DNA of 64,000 nucleotides, taken from positions 62,001 through 126,000 of the forward strand of contig CAYTUQ010000005.1 of assembly GCA_964441235.1 (NCBI GenBank). Direction: 5' to 3'. Of this stretch, positions 18,852 to 27,660 are shown in pieces. The notes beneath the pieces were generated by a model that saw only the letters and a list, made by a program, of their open reading frames with translations, was not told the origin of the DNA and made no database searches. Positions within the stretch are counted from its first letter, which is position 1; every line of letters begins with the position of its first letter. A program made the position numbers and the translations under genes. This stretch comes from BS750m-G69 sp964441235 (GTDB taxonomy: Bacteria > Fidelibacterota > UBA2242).

Positions 18852-19086
18852 CAATGCCTCCCAGCACATCTATGTACTCATTCATTGTGTCTTCAATCTG
18901 TCTCAAATGGTCAGGGTTATAATCATCTGGAATACGGACTTTAATGGTTTTAAGAGTAACTTCTTTTCTTGGTTCATTAACGGTTAAATCAATCTCAGAG
19001 CCAAAGTCCCAGCTCATTGCGCGGGTAACTTCTCTTGGAAGAAGTACACCCCTGCTTGAACCCACCCGAATGATTTTTCTCTTCAT
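18844..19086 (-). CDS. SpoVT/AbrB (MazE-like) DNA-binding protein, second copy
   Basis: An 80-residue protein whose first 45 residues are a swapped-hairpin AbrB domain (KRKIIRVGSSRGVLLPREV, then DFGSEIDL and VTLKTIKV). Such proteins serve as antitoxins and autorepressors of toxin-antitoxin operons. The C-terminal helix (LRQIEDTMNEYIDVLGG) would bind a partner. It overlaps the Doc-like start by eight bases and follows the paralogous 83-residue gene by 21 bp, giving a three-gene leftward unit. Confidence 0.85.
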   Translation of the reverse strand: MKRKIIRVGSSRGVLLPREVTRAMSWDFGSEIDLTVNEPRKEVTLKTIKVRIPDDYNPDHLRQIEDTMNEYIDVLGGIDD

Positions 19087-19107
19087 ATTTTACCTCAATA
19101 AATAATT

Positions 19108-19359
19108 TTAATCGTCATCTTCACTTTTTTCTATATTTGCAAGGACTTCTTTATATTCTCTACGGAACTGGTCGAAATATTCAAGATAAGTTTGTTTGTT
19201 TACTTCTTTCTTTCTGGGTTGTCGTAATATAACTTTTTCATCTTCTTCATCAAGAATCAAGTCTATCTTATCTCCGAAATCCCATTCCATTTCTTTAATA
19301 ACATCTTTAGGTAATAAAATACAAAGGCTTGCTCCAACTCTTACAATTTTCCTTTTCAT
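19108..19359 (-). CDS. SpoVT/AbrB (MazE-like) DNA-binding protein, first copy
   Basis: An 83-residue AbrB-domain protein closely related to its downstream neighbour: both begin MKRKI(V/I)RVG and share LLP(K/R)(D/E)V and DFG-(D/S)(K/E)IDL. It carries its own acidic C-terminal helix ending EKSEDDD. The duplication suggests two antitoxin-like regulators for one partner, or a heteromeric repressor. It is the first gene of the unit, with an AT-rich 190-bp spacer upstream towards rarA's end. Confidence 0.85.
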   Translation of the reverse strand: MKRKIVRVGASLCILLPKDVIKEMEWDFGDKIDLILDEEDEKVILRQPRKKEVNKQTYLEYFDQFRREYKEVLANIEKSEDDD

Positions 19360-19547
19360 CTGGTTGCCCCTTATAAGGTTAACAAATACAACACAAAATA
19401 AAGTAAATAATTTTAAAAATCAAGTATTGCTTAAAATAAAGTCTACTTAAAAAAATAATAAGTATTACAATATACAAAAACAGTGCATATAATCTTATGT
19501 TTTGAGTTCAGAATTTTATGGCCAATTTAAAAATTGTCATATTCACA

Positions 19548-20888
19548 TTACTTTTTTCCCCCTGAGTCATATCTTTTAGGCCATAATTTCCTCAATCTCT
19601 CTTTAATATGTGCTTCCCGACCCTGAGACGAAGGTTTATAGTACGCCCTGGGTTTTACACCCTTTGGGAAATAGTTTTCTTTTATAAAATGTCCGGGATG
19701 ATTGTGAGCATATTTATAATCTTTCCCATAATTGAGAGCTCGCATAAGACATGTAGGTGCATTTCTAAGATGAAGCGGAACATCAGGCATTTCTCCATTC
19801 TTAATTTCCCTCTTAGCAGCAGATAATGCCAGATACGAAGCATTGCTTTTTGGAGCGGATGCTAAATATGTCGTAACTTGAGATAGAACAATTGCTGCTT
19901 CAGGCATACCAATTGAATTAACAGCCTGAAAGGCTGAGTTAGCAAGTGTAAGTGCCGTGGGGTCTGCATTCCCGACGTCTTCACTGGCTAAGATAATCAA
20001 ACGTCGAGCAATAAATAGTGGATCTTCTCCGCCTTCAAGCATGACTGTCAGCCAGTAGACAGCTGCATCGGGATCACTACCCCGTACGCTTTTAATAAAA
20101 GCTGAGATTACATCATAATGGTAGTCACCTTTTTTATCGTAAAGCAAATGACGCTGTTGGAGAGCTTCTTTGATTAGAGGCAGAGTAATATGAAAAGACC
20201 TGTTTTTCTTTGGTGAAGATATCTGATATGATATTTCTATCGCATTAAGTAATTTGCGGGCATCGCCATTAACATTCTTTAAAAGGAACGATCTGGCATT
20301 ACTATCAATAACGGCAGAATATTTTTGCAGAATAACATCATCTTTTAGAGCACGATCTAAAATGATGTTCAGCTCTTTCTCGCTTAATGTGGAAAGTTTA
20401 AGAGTTTTACATCTTGAAAGAAGTGGCGATATCACTTCAAAGGAAGGATTCTCAGTTGTTGCTCCAATCAGTGTTAGAGAACCATCCTCGACAGCATGAA
20501 GAAGAGCATCCTGCTGAGCCTTATTAAACCTGTGAATTTCATCTATGAAAAGTATTGTTGTAACTCCAGCATGACTGTTAATGCGTGATTGGTCAATTAT
20601 TTTGCGCACCTCTCTAACACCTGACGAAACGGCACTAAGCTGGTAAAATTTTGCACTTATCTGTGTGGATATCAGTTTGGCGAGTGTTGTTTTCCCAGAG
20701 CCCGGCGGACCCCATAAAATCATTGAAAATATTTTCTTGTTTTCAAGTACTTTACGGAGGATTTTGCCCCTTCCTATAAGACTGTTCTGACCGATAAAAT
20801 CCTTAATTTTTGTTGGTCGCATTCGCTCAGCTAAAGGCGGAGGAAGAGTCTGCTTTTTTTGTTCTTTATTAAATAAATCCATAGTCAA
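19548..20888 (-). CDS. rarA: Replication-associated recombination protein A (MgsA/RarA)
   Basis: A 446-residue AAA+ ATPase of the clamp-loader clade that acts at stalled replication forks. Walker A is WGPPGSGKTT near residue 60, Walker B is LFIDEIHRF near residue 113, and the sensor 1 GATTENPSFEV near residue 140. The C-terminal RarA tetramerisation region is present, including the GSDPDAAVYWL and LASEDVGNADPTAL signatures. Length is typical. The start could also be the ATG two codons in (MDLFN). It stands as a single leftward gene with repeat elements upstream. Confidence 0.96.
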   Translation of the reverse strand: MTMDLFNKEQKKQTLPPPLAERMRPTKIKDFIGQNSLIGRGKILRKVLENKKIFSMILWGPPGSGKTTLAKLISTQISAKFYQLSAVSSGVREVRKIIDQSRINSHAGVTTILFIDEIHRFNKAQQDALLHAVEDGSLTLIGATTENPSFEVISPLLSRCKTLKLSTLSEKELNIILDRALKDDVILQKYSAVIDSNARSFLLKNVNGDARKLLNAIEISYQISSPKKNRSFHITLPLIKEALQQRHLLYDKKGDYHYDVISAFIKSVRGSDPDAAVYWLTVMLEGGEDPLFIARRLIILASEDVGNADPTALTLANSAFQAVNSIGMPEAAIVLSQVTTYLASAPKSNASYLALSAAKREIKNGEMPDVPLHLRNAPTCLMRALNYGKDYKYAHNHPGHFIKENYFPKGVKPRAYYKPSSQGREAHIKERLRKLWPKRYDSGGKK

Positions 20889-20921
20889 TTGTATTTCTCC
20901 AGGTTTTCTGGTTCCGTGGCT

Positions 20922-21010
20922 CCCCGCCTGCCTATCGGCAATAATGGCGGGCAGGTGCTACGGGACAGATTGAAGGTTGCAGAGTAGTCCGAAGGACTTC
21001 CTATGGAACA
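20922..21010. repeat. Compound repeat element upstream of rarA
   Basis: A CCCGCCTGCC / GGCGGGCAGG palindrome spans 20922-20954, followed by CTACGGGACAGATTGAAGGTTGCA, a near copy of 11399-11422, and GAAGGACTTCCTATGGAACA near 20991-21010, which resembles 36639-36657. Three repeat words are thus joined in one 155-bp spacer. Confidence 0.65.
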
Positions 21011-21044
21011 ACCCTGCAACCAGATAAAGCAGGTACTTGTAAAG

Positions 21045-21350
21045 TTAAGTAGCATCTATTTTTAAAGGTTTCAAAATTACAATAGTTGCACCCCAGCCTC
21101 CTGCATTTCCTTCTGCTAATTTGAAAGAAGTAACTTCCGGCAAGCGACTAAGGACAGAATGAACTACCCTACGTAAGGTGCCCGTACCTTTACCATGAAT
21201 AATACGAACTTCAATGATTCCTCTTTGCCTGCAAGCTGCTAAGTAATCAGGCACAAGTTTTTTGACTTCACGAGGCTGAAAAGTATGCAAATCCAGTACT
21301 CCATTTATCGGCAATTCAATAGTTTCAGGTTCTTCTATTTGCCTTTTCAT
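21045..21350 (-). CDS. Stand-alone Smr-domain protein
   Basis: A 101-residue protein made almost wholly of a Smr domain: LDLHTFQ near residue 21 (the D-L-H motif), then the IIHGKGTGTLRR loop near residue 58 and a C-terminal GGWGATIVIL strand. Smr domains nick DNA or RNA; in MutS2 and small Smr proteins they act in recombination control or ribosome quality control. No MutS2 portion is attached here. The gene is flanked by repeat elements on both sides and lies two spacers away from rarA. Confidence 0.88.
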   Translation of the reverse strand: MKRQIEEPETIELPINGVLDLHTFQPREVKKLVPDYLAACRQRGIIEVRIIHGKGTGTLRRVVHSVLSRLPEVTSFKLAEGNAGGWGATIVILKPLKIDAT

Positions 21351-21404
21351 AGTTCTATTTCTTTAATATTAGAGTCCACTTAAAAAAGATAATCTATTAG
21401 AAAA

Positions 21405-21601
21405 AGAAACCGTTTCCCGTGGGGATCTCTATGAGAGAAACGGTTGAAGAAGTAATATTGTTTAAGATTAGCCCCTGACTTTGCCATAGGCATCCCTCAA
21501 CGGGAAAGTCGGGGGTTAATAATAAGTTACCAGTTATAATAACTGTTTCTCTCATCTCAAAGAGATCCCGTTGGGATAGAGATACCTTTGGCAAACAGTT
21601 T
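21405..21601. repeat. Three consecutive palindromic elements nested in distinct hairpins
   Basis: Hairpin 1 has arms AACCGTTTC (21408-21416) and GAAACGGTT (21437-21445). Hairpin 2 has arms CCCCTGACTTT (21472-21482) and AAAGTCGGGG (21505-21514). Hairpin 3 has arms AACTGTTT (21541-21548) and AAACAGTT (21593-21600). The arms differ from site to site, while the centres share the GG-AT-CC-TTTGG-type repeat core seen across the window. Part of this gives a spurious 65-codon frame. Confidence 0.75.
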
Positions 21602-21663
21602 CTAAATTTTTGGTATTATGAAAAATACGATTCAAGTTTCAACCTTTCTTAAGCAAACTCATA

Positions 21664-22362
21664 TTATATTGAGAAAATTTTTACAAAGGCATCCCTTGCT
21701 TCAGACACAAATTCCTTTACCAGTTTGCGGCTTTTTCGTCCATTTTTATCCTCTACTCCAGTGTGAGAATCTACTCCAGCAGGTCTGACTTCTTGAATCG
21801 CTTTTCTAACGTTATAAGGATTAAGACCTCCTGCAAGGGTTACAGGTAACGGCGATAGTTCAACAATTTTGCGGCTTATGCTCCAATCATGTGTTTTACC
21901 GGTTGCTCCACAAGCTCCAGTTGCCAGATCGTAGGTATCAGTAATAAAGGCATCGATATATGGACTAAAATCATATACAATAGTTTTCAGCTCAGAAATA
22001 TTATTATCACGGACAATGAGACTTTTTATTAAATGAAGGTCTGGAGCAATGGATTTTAGTTGAGATATATCGTTGACAGAAATTTCACCATGAAGCTGAA
22101 CTATAGACACATTAAGAAAATTACAAAGAGCAATAATTTCCTCCGGATTATTAAGATACGTAATCAAAACGCTCTTTATCGGCGGTTTCATAGATTTAAT
22201 AATTTCGGTAGCATCCGATTCCGAAAGATCTTCCTTATTTATATGAAGACGCAGTGGAAAACCGAGATAGTCAACTCCGCACTCAGCAAGCATCTGGGCT
22301 TCTTTCTTATCAGTTATACCCGCTATCTGTACTATATCCTTTAATATAAAATCTTCAGCCAC
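21664..22362 (-). CDS. TrpF-like (phosphoribosylanthranilate isomerase fold) protein lacking the catalytic Cys
   Basis: A 232-residue TIM-barrel protein aligning with TrpF through IVQLHGE, DAFITDTYD, GATGKTHDWS, AGGLNPYNV and the GVDSHTGVED phosphate loop. The catalytic Asp (ITDT) is retained, but the N-terminal K-I-C-G-I-T of true TrpF reads QIAGIT here, so the general-base Cys is Ala. The final strand VDVSSGVE is also altered to VDSHTGVE. No other trp genes are near. It may act on another aminoribulose-type substrate or be a non-catalytic paralogue; annotation as TrpF would be unsafe. Confidence 0.8.
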   Translation of the reverse strand: MAEDFILKDIVQIAGITDKKEAQMLAECGVDYLGFPLRLHINKEDLSESDATEIIKSMKPPIKSVLITYLNNPEEIIALCNFLNVSIVQLHGEISVNDISQLKSIAPDLHLIKSLIVRDNNISELKTIVYDFSPYIDAFITDTYDLATGACGATGKTHDWSISRKIVELSPLPVTLAGGLNPYNVRKAIQEVRPAGVDSHTGVEDKNGRKSRKLVKEFVSEARDAFVKIFSI

Positions 22363-22395
22363 AGAGCTCTCTATTCTCTTTTAAATAAATGTCTA

Positions 22396-22463
22396 TATAC
22401 CTGTCAGGTTTAAAAAATACTTCTACTCCGGATATGATTATTTGAATAAACCTGACAGGTATA
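22396..22463. repeat. Perfect 17-bp inverted repeat
   Basis: TATACCTGTCAGGTTTA (22396-22412) and its exact complement at 22447-22463 enclose a 34-bp loop between the OPT and TrpF-like genes. Each arm itself contains the near palindrome ACCTGTCAGGT, which also occurs near 7636. Confidence 0.8.
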
Positions 22464-22496
22464 CTTCTAAACTAGATCACTTAATATTTCCTTTTT

Positions 22497-24503
22497 TTAT
22501 TTCTTTAGACGACATGAACTCCAATACATATAGACACAAAGTAAAATAAACATAACAAATCCGAGAATTTCAGAAGGGGATGATTCAACCCAGTGTTCTG
22601 TTCCAATAGCCTTCATTAATGTCCAATCAGATCTGAATTGTTTTCCGATAAATACAATAAATGCTGATACCACGCCCATAATCGCACCACCGGCAATGAA
22701 ACCGGAAGCAATTAGTGTACCTTTCTCTTTTCTCTTCTTAGATAATTCCTCGTCTTTTGTGCTTTTGGCAACGAAATGTGCGACCAAACCTCCTGCGAGT
22801 ATCGGAGTATTAAGGTAAATCGGTAAGTACATCCCAAGAGCAAATGCAAGTGGCGGGATACCTACCAATTCTAAAATTATTGCAAGAAAGACACCAGCGA
22901 GATACATCAACCATGGCGCTTGAGCACCTGTCATTAAAGGTTTTAAAACAGCTGCCATAGCAGAAGCCTGGGGTGCTTCTAAACCGCCTGGTCCGAAACC
23001 ATAGGTTTTATATAGAATAAGAATTACAACACCAACTGAAGCAGCGGAAAAAAGCGTTCCAAGAAACTTAAAACGTTCCTGCTTCCTCGGAGTTGTTCCA
23101 AGCCAATAGCCTATCTTCAAATCTGTAATAAAACCACCAGCCATAGAAAGAGCTGTACAAACTACGCTGCCGATAATCAATGCGGCAAGCATACCTTTTG
23201 AGCCAGACAACCCAACTCTTACTAAAATAACTGAAGATAAAATTAATGTCATTAAAGTCATCCCCGAAACAGGGTTCGTCCCAACAATAGCAATTGCACG
23301 TGCTGCCACTGTTGTAAAAAGAAATGCAATAATTAGAACAATCAAAATACCGATAATTGCATGTACAAAATTTAATTCAACAACACCATAATAGAAGAAT
23401 ATAAATGTTCCAATTAACGAAAGAATAAGAAGAACAATCACCCACTTCATTTTTATATCCAATTGTGTACGCCTGATTGAGTTCGTACTGCTTCCGTGTT
23501 TACTTCCAATGATTTCACCAACCGCCAGTTTAAATGCGCCGCCGATGATTTTAGATGACTTCAATATCCCGATAATTCCTGCACATGCAATTCCACCAAT
23601 ACCAATATGTCTTACATAATCGCTGAAAATTTCCTGTGGGCACATATCTGCAATTGGTTTAACGGACTGTAAAATTGGCATTGGAATATACTGACCTATA
23701 AAATATACAACAGGAATAAGAACCCACCACGCAAGAAAAGACCCTGCAGCTATAATCGTTGCATAACGTAATCCGACGATATAGCCCAACCCCATTACTG
23801 CTGCGCCGATATTAATTTTGAGTACCAATTTCACCTTATCCGCAAGAGCCTGTCCCCAACCAAATACCTGCGTAGAAACAACTTCTTTCCAGAATCCGAA
23901 CCCGGAAACAAAGAAATCGTAAATTCCCCCAATAGCCGCAGCTCCGACAAGGATTTTCGCTTGCTCACCGCCGGATTCGCCAGCGATTAACACCTCTGTC
24001 GTTGCAGTTGCTTCCGGAAATGGGAATTCGCCGTGCATATCCTTAACAAAATACTTCCTAAATGGGATTAAAAACAAAATTCCTAAGAATCCACCAAAAA
24101 GTGAAGCTAAGAAAATCTGGTAGAAACTTGCGTCCAGCCCAAGAATATAAAGCCCTGGAATTGTGAAAATAGCTCCTGCTACTACAACACCCGACGAAGC
24201 GCCAATGGACTGAATAATTACATTTTCCTGAAGTGCATTTTTACGTTTTAATAATGCCGAAAGTCCAACTGCAAGGATAGCAATAGGGATTGCAGCTTCA
24301 AAAACCTGACCTATTTTAAGTCCTAAGTACGCAGCAGCCATCGAGAATAAAACCGAATAAAATAGTCCCCATGCTAATGAATAACCTGTCGCTTCAGGGA
24401 CAATTTTTTTGTCAGGTATAACAGGAACATACTCTTCACCCGGCTTCAATTTACGGTAAGCATTTTCTGGAAGCCTGATCTGGGAAATTTGAGGTTGTGC
24501 CAT
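22497..24503 (-). CDS. OPT-family oligopeptide/metal-chelate transporter
   Basis: A 668-residue inner-membrane protein with about fifteen hydrophobic segments. The signature regions include FSMAAAYLGLKIGQVFEAAIP near the N-terminus, GEFPFPEATATTEVL near residue 160, and NPVSGMTLMTLI. This matches the bacterial TIGR00733 branch, whose substrates are thought to be small peptides or metal complexes. AGGAGA lies five bases before ATG 24503. It is a single leftward gene; the spacer downstream carries the 17-bp inverted repeat. Confidence 0.93.
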   Translation of the reverse strand: MAQPQISQIRLPENAYRKLKPGEEYVPVIPDKKIVPEATGYSLAWGLFYSVLFSMAAAYLGLKIGQVFEAAIPIAILAVGLSALLKRKNALQENVIIQSIGASSGVVVAGAIFTIPGLYILGLDASFYQIFLASLFGGFLGILFLIPFRKYFVKDMHGEFPFPEATATTEVLIAGESGGEQAKILVGAAAIGGIYDFFVSGFGFWKEVVSTQVFGWGQALADKVKLVLKINIGAAVMGLGYIVGLRYATIIAAGSFLAWWVLIPVVYFIGQYIPMPILQSVKPIADMCPQEIFSDYVRHIGIGGIACAGIIGILKSSKIIGGAFKLAVGEIIGSKHGSSTNSIRRTQLDIKMKWVIVLLILSLIGTFIFFYYGVVELNFVHAIIGILIVLIIAFLFTTVAARAIAIVGTNPVSGMTLMTLILSSVILVRVGLSGSKGMLAALIIGSVVCTALSMAGGFITDLKIGYWLGTTPRKQERFKFLGTLFSAASVGVVILILYKTYGFGPGGLEAPQASAMAAVLKPLMTGAQAPWLMYLAGVFLAIILELVGIPPLAFALGMYLPIYLNTPILAGGLVAHFVAKSTKDEELSKKRKEKGTLIASGFIAGGAIMGVVSAFIVFIGKQFRSDWTLMKAIGTEHWVESSPSEILGFVMFILLCVYMYWSSCRLKK

Positions 24504-24585
24504 TAATCTCTCCTTTAGTTTTTATGGTTCAGACAAATCCAAAAGATGTATGAGAAATTTCAATTACCTTCTCTGCCATGATTTA

Positions 24586-26748
24586 CTAAAATATAACTCT
24601 ATCTATTGTTTTGTTTTCATGAATATCTTTATGCATAGGACAATGTTCCGTCGGTTCTGTCCCTTTTATAAACAGTTCTGTTGCAACAGGGCAGTATTTT
24701 GAAGGTAAAAGTTTCGTTTCTTTGCAGATTTCTACCTCAATCACTCCCGGTGGTCGGATAAATTTTTTATCTTTCCATTTCATGACTTTATAAGTTTCAC
24801 ACATAAACATTGCCCATGCAGGAAGAGCTGCCCTTGCTCCGGATTCATTATCACCCAGTGAAACTGCCGGATTATCAACCCCTACCCATACTCCGGCAAC
24901 GATACGAGGTGTGAATCCAAGAAACCAGGCATCTGTAAAATCATTTGTTGTCCCTGTCTTTCCGGCAGCTGTTATCCTGAAGCCAAATCTCAGTCTAGCG
25001 TTTCTGCCGGTGCCTTCATTTATAACAGTTTCAAGGAGATTCGTTGCTAAATATGCTGTTTCTTCACTAAAAACCAGATCCTGTTTTGGTGTATACTCTG
25101 ATATAACATTCCCATATCTATCCTCTATACGTGTGACTGCGATAGGTTCAACCCAAACACCATGATTGGCAAATATTCCATAAGCCGATGTTATTTCGAT
25201 AGGAATTACCTCTGCTGCTCCAAGTGCAATGGCATCAACAGCTGGAACTCTTGTGGTTATATGCATTCTCTTTGCCGTTTCTACAACTGAAGCAGGGGAT
25301 AAAAGCTTTTGTACAATTCTCACAGAGATCAGGTTTAGAGATCTCCTTAGCCCTTCTCTTATAGTGGTATTACCGCCAGTAGAAAGATCGTAATTTTTAG
25401 GAGCCCATCGAGTTCCGTCGGGCATGTTAATAACCACTGGCTGGTTCAATAATTGAGTTGTCACAGGAAAACCGTTATCAATTGCTGTAGAATACACAAT
25501 AGGTTTAAATACAGAGCCAGGCTGGCGTTTTGCCTGTACAGCTCTGTTAAATTCAGATTCATTAAAATCTCTTCCGCCGACCATTGCGAGAATTCTACCG
25601 GCTGTAGGTTCTATTGCAATCAATGCTCCCTGGACAATAAGTGATTTCCTCAACTGCTCATTCAAAGGCATTTCTCCTCTAATCATTGCCTGAACCTGAT
25701 CTAAAGTTATGGTAGAATCTTTTAGGATTGACTCAATTTCTTTTCTGTTATTAATCAAGCGTTTATTAAGTACCGTTTGCTGATGAGCTAAGTGCTTCAA
25801 TAGTGCAGAATCGGCACATGCCTGGATTCTTGTATCTAAAGTTGTATATATTGAAAGTCCGTCTTTTAAGATGTCTAAACCTAATCTATCATCCTCTTTC
25901 TGAAGCCATTGCCTTACATATTCGACAAAGTAGGGAGCAATTTTTGCAGGAGGATCAGACTCCATAAGCTGCAAGGGTGTATTTTTGTACAGAGCAAATT
26001 CCTCCTCTGTCAGATAGTGATGCTCCATCATTCTTCTCAGAACAAGATTTCTTCTCTGGAAAGCGCTTACGGGTCTTTCAAGGGGTGAGAATCGCCGAGA
26101 ATGTTTTATTACACCGGCAAGTAAAGCACACTCGTCCGGAGTAAGCTCTTCCGAAGATTTATTAAAATATCGCTTTGCTGCGGATTGAATACCGTACCTG
26201 CCGTGCCCCATATAGCTTGAGTTTATATACATTTCTAAAATTTCACTTTTTGCATACATCCTTTCAATCTGAAGGGCAGTAAGGAATTCCTTAATTTTCC
26301 TAGAAAAGGTTTTCTCAAATCCTATTTTTTCATAAAGTATTCTCGCTAATTGTTGGGTTAATGTACTGGCGCCCTGCTGCTTACTTAGCGTCAATACATC
26401 CTTAACAAGTGCTCTAAAATTATCCCTTACACTAACTCCCCAGTGTGATAGGAATCGAGAATCCTCAATAGAAATGACAGCCTGAATCATCGCAGGAGGT
26501 ATCTTTTTTAATGGAACAAGTATTCTGCGTTGAGTATAAAATTCATCAAGTACAACACCATCGCTCGAATAAATTCTCGTGATTAGTTCCGGATCAAATT
26601 TCTGCAGCTGCTCAATTGAGGGCAAATCTTTTGAATAATGTATATACACCACCACCAACAAAATTATGACGATGATATACAAAATCAGGACCCTGAATAG
26701 TGCCCTTGACCAGCTAAGTATTTTTATATGTCGATCCGCGCGTCCCAT
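24586..26748 (-). CDS. mrcA: Penicillin-binding protein 1A, bifunctional transglycosylase/transpeptidase
   Basis: A 720-residue class A PBP that polymerises and cross-links peptidoglycan at the outer face of the inner membrane. After a membrane anchor at about 17-39 comes the GT51 domain with EDSRFLSHWG near residue 94 and GASTLTQQLAR near 125. The transpeptidase domain has QPGSVFKP (Ser-x-x-Lys) near 413, RSLNLIS near 468 and KTGTTNDF near 600. The C-terminal tail has a Cys-rich stretch (KYCPVA, EHCPMHKD), a common feature in this family. Complete and intact. Confidence 0.96.
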   Translation of the reverse strand: MGRADRHIKILSWSRALFRVLILYIIVIILLVVVYIHYSKDLPSIEQLQKFDPELITRIYSSDGVVLDEFYTQRRILVPLKKIPPAMIQAVISIEDSRFLSHWGVSVRDNFRALVKDVLTLSKQQGASTLTQQLARILYEKIGFEKTFSRKIKEFLTALQIERMYAKSEILEMYINSSYMGHGRYGIQSAAKRYFNKSSEELTPDECALLAGVIKHSRRFSPLERPVSAFQRRNLVLRRMMEHHYLTEEEFALYKNTPLQLMESDPPAKIAPYFVEYVRQWLQKEDDRLGLDILKDGLSIYTTLDTRIQACADSALLKHLAHQQTVLNKRLINNRKEIESILKDSTITLDQVQAMIRGEMPLNEQLRKSLIVQGALIAIEPTAGRILAMVGGRDFNESEFNRAVQAKRQPGSVFKPIVYSTAIDNGFPVTTQLLNQPVVINMPDGTRWAPKNYDLSTGGNTTIREGLRRSLNLISVRIVQKLLSPASVVETAKRMHITTRVPAVDAIALGAAEVIPIEITSAYGIFANHGVWVEPIAVTRIEDRYGNVISEYTPKQDLVFSEETAYLATNLLETVINEGTGRNARLRFGFRITAAGKTGTTNDFTDAWFLGFTPRIVAGVWVGVDNPAVSLGDNESGARAALPAWAMFMCETYKVMKWKDKKFIRPPGVIEVEICKETKLLPSKYCPVATELFIKGTEPTEHCPMHKDIHENKTIDRVIF

Positions 26749-26826
26749 TAATCACAAATTTTAATGTTTTTATTTCTCTAAACCAAATTGTTTTGGTTTC
26801 AAAAATGAAATACATTTACCTGTTAT

Positions 26827-27660
26827 TCATTTATTATCTGAGATATTACCAGCAATTTCTCTGATAATTGCTTTAGTAAAAACTGAGTAAGGTTTTTTTA
26901 TCCTTTCAGCAACTTCCTGAACCTCTTTATGCGAAAGAGGAATTTTGGTAATTCCGGCTGCAAGATTAGTAACTAAGCTGATTCCAAGTACATTCATACC
27001 AAGATAGGCTGCCATTATTGCTTCGGGAACAGTTGACATTCCCACCACATCCGCACCTAATTTGTACATAATTCTTATTTCAGATGGCGTTTCATAGCTC
27101 GGACCAATTGTCCAGCAGTATATTCCCTGATGTATTTTTATTCCTGTTCCCAAAGCTACTCGCTTCGCAAGATTAATTAATGAGACAGAAAACGGAGACT
27201 TCTTCTTTGAGCCGGGGAATACCTCTATTTGCGTGAAATTAATATAATCTGTAAGGATAACAAAATCTCCAGGTTTCAATTCCGGATTTATGCCGCCAGC
27301 AGCATTGGTTAAAACCAGGTTCTTTATCCCCAATTTAGCGAGAAGCTGAACATAAAACGTAATTTCGGAGAGGCTTTTTCCCTCATAATAATGAGAACGT
27401 CCTTGAACCACAAGAATTGGGATATTATCTACTTTACCAAAAATTAATTTACCTTTGTGACCTTCTACTGTGGGCTCAGGATACCAGGGAATTTCATTGC
27501 TGAAAATTGAGAACGAAGGTACAATCTTATCAGCAAAATAGCCAAGCCCCGATCCAAGGATAATTGCGGTATAAGGGAAATTCCCTACCTTAGATCTAAT
27601 GAAATTTTCAGCTTCTTTTAACTTATCCTGGTTCACGAAAGGCTTCTGTAAATTCTTCAT
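26827..27660 (-). CDS. punA: Purine nucleoside phosphorylase, trimeric PNP/MTAP type
   Basis: Phosphorolysis of inosine and guanosine in purine salvage. The start is placed at ATG 27660 (MKNLQKPF); an upstream TTG would add 19 residues with no family counterpart. Signatures are ILGSGLGYFAD near residue 37, the GRSHYYEGKSL phosphate loop, LTNAAGGINP and the C-terminal GMSTVPEAIMA and SLVTNLAAGI. Length of 277 residues is typical. A strong GGGGAGG site upstream is spaced for a different, out-of-frame ATG at 27700. It is single and leftward after PBP1A in order of position. Confidence 0.93.
   Translation of the reverse strand: MKNLQKPFVNQDKLKEAENFIRSKVGNFPYTAIILGSGLGYFADKIVPSFSIFSNEIPWYPEPTVEGHKGKLIFGKVDNIPILVVQGRSHYYEGKSLSEITFYVQLLAKLGIKNLVLTNAAGGINPELKPGDFVILTDYINFTQIEVFPGSKKKSPFSVSLINLAKRVALGTGIKIHQGIYCWTIGPSYETPSEIRIMYKLGADVVGMSTVPEAIMAAYLGMNVLGISLVTNLAAGITKIPLSHKEVQEVAERIKKPYSVFTKAIIREIAGNISDNK

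Noticed and set aside
21397..21594. 65-codon frame on the minus strand
   Set aside because: It is composed of the three nested palindromic elements and has no protein-like pattern.
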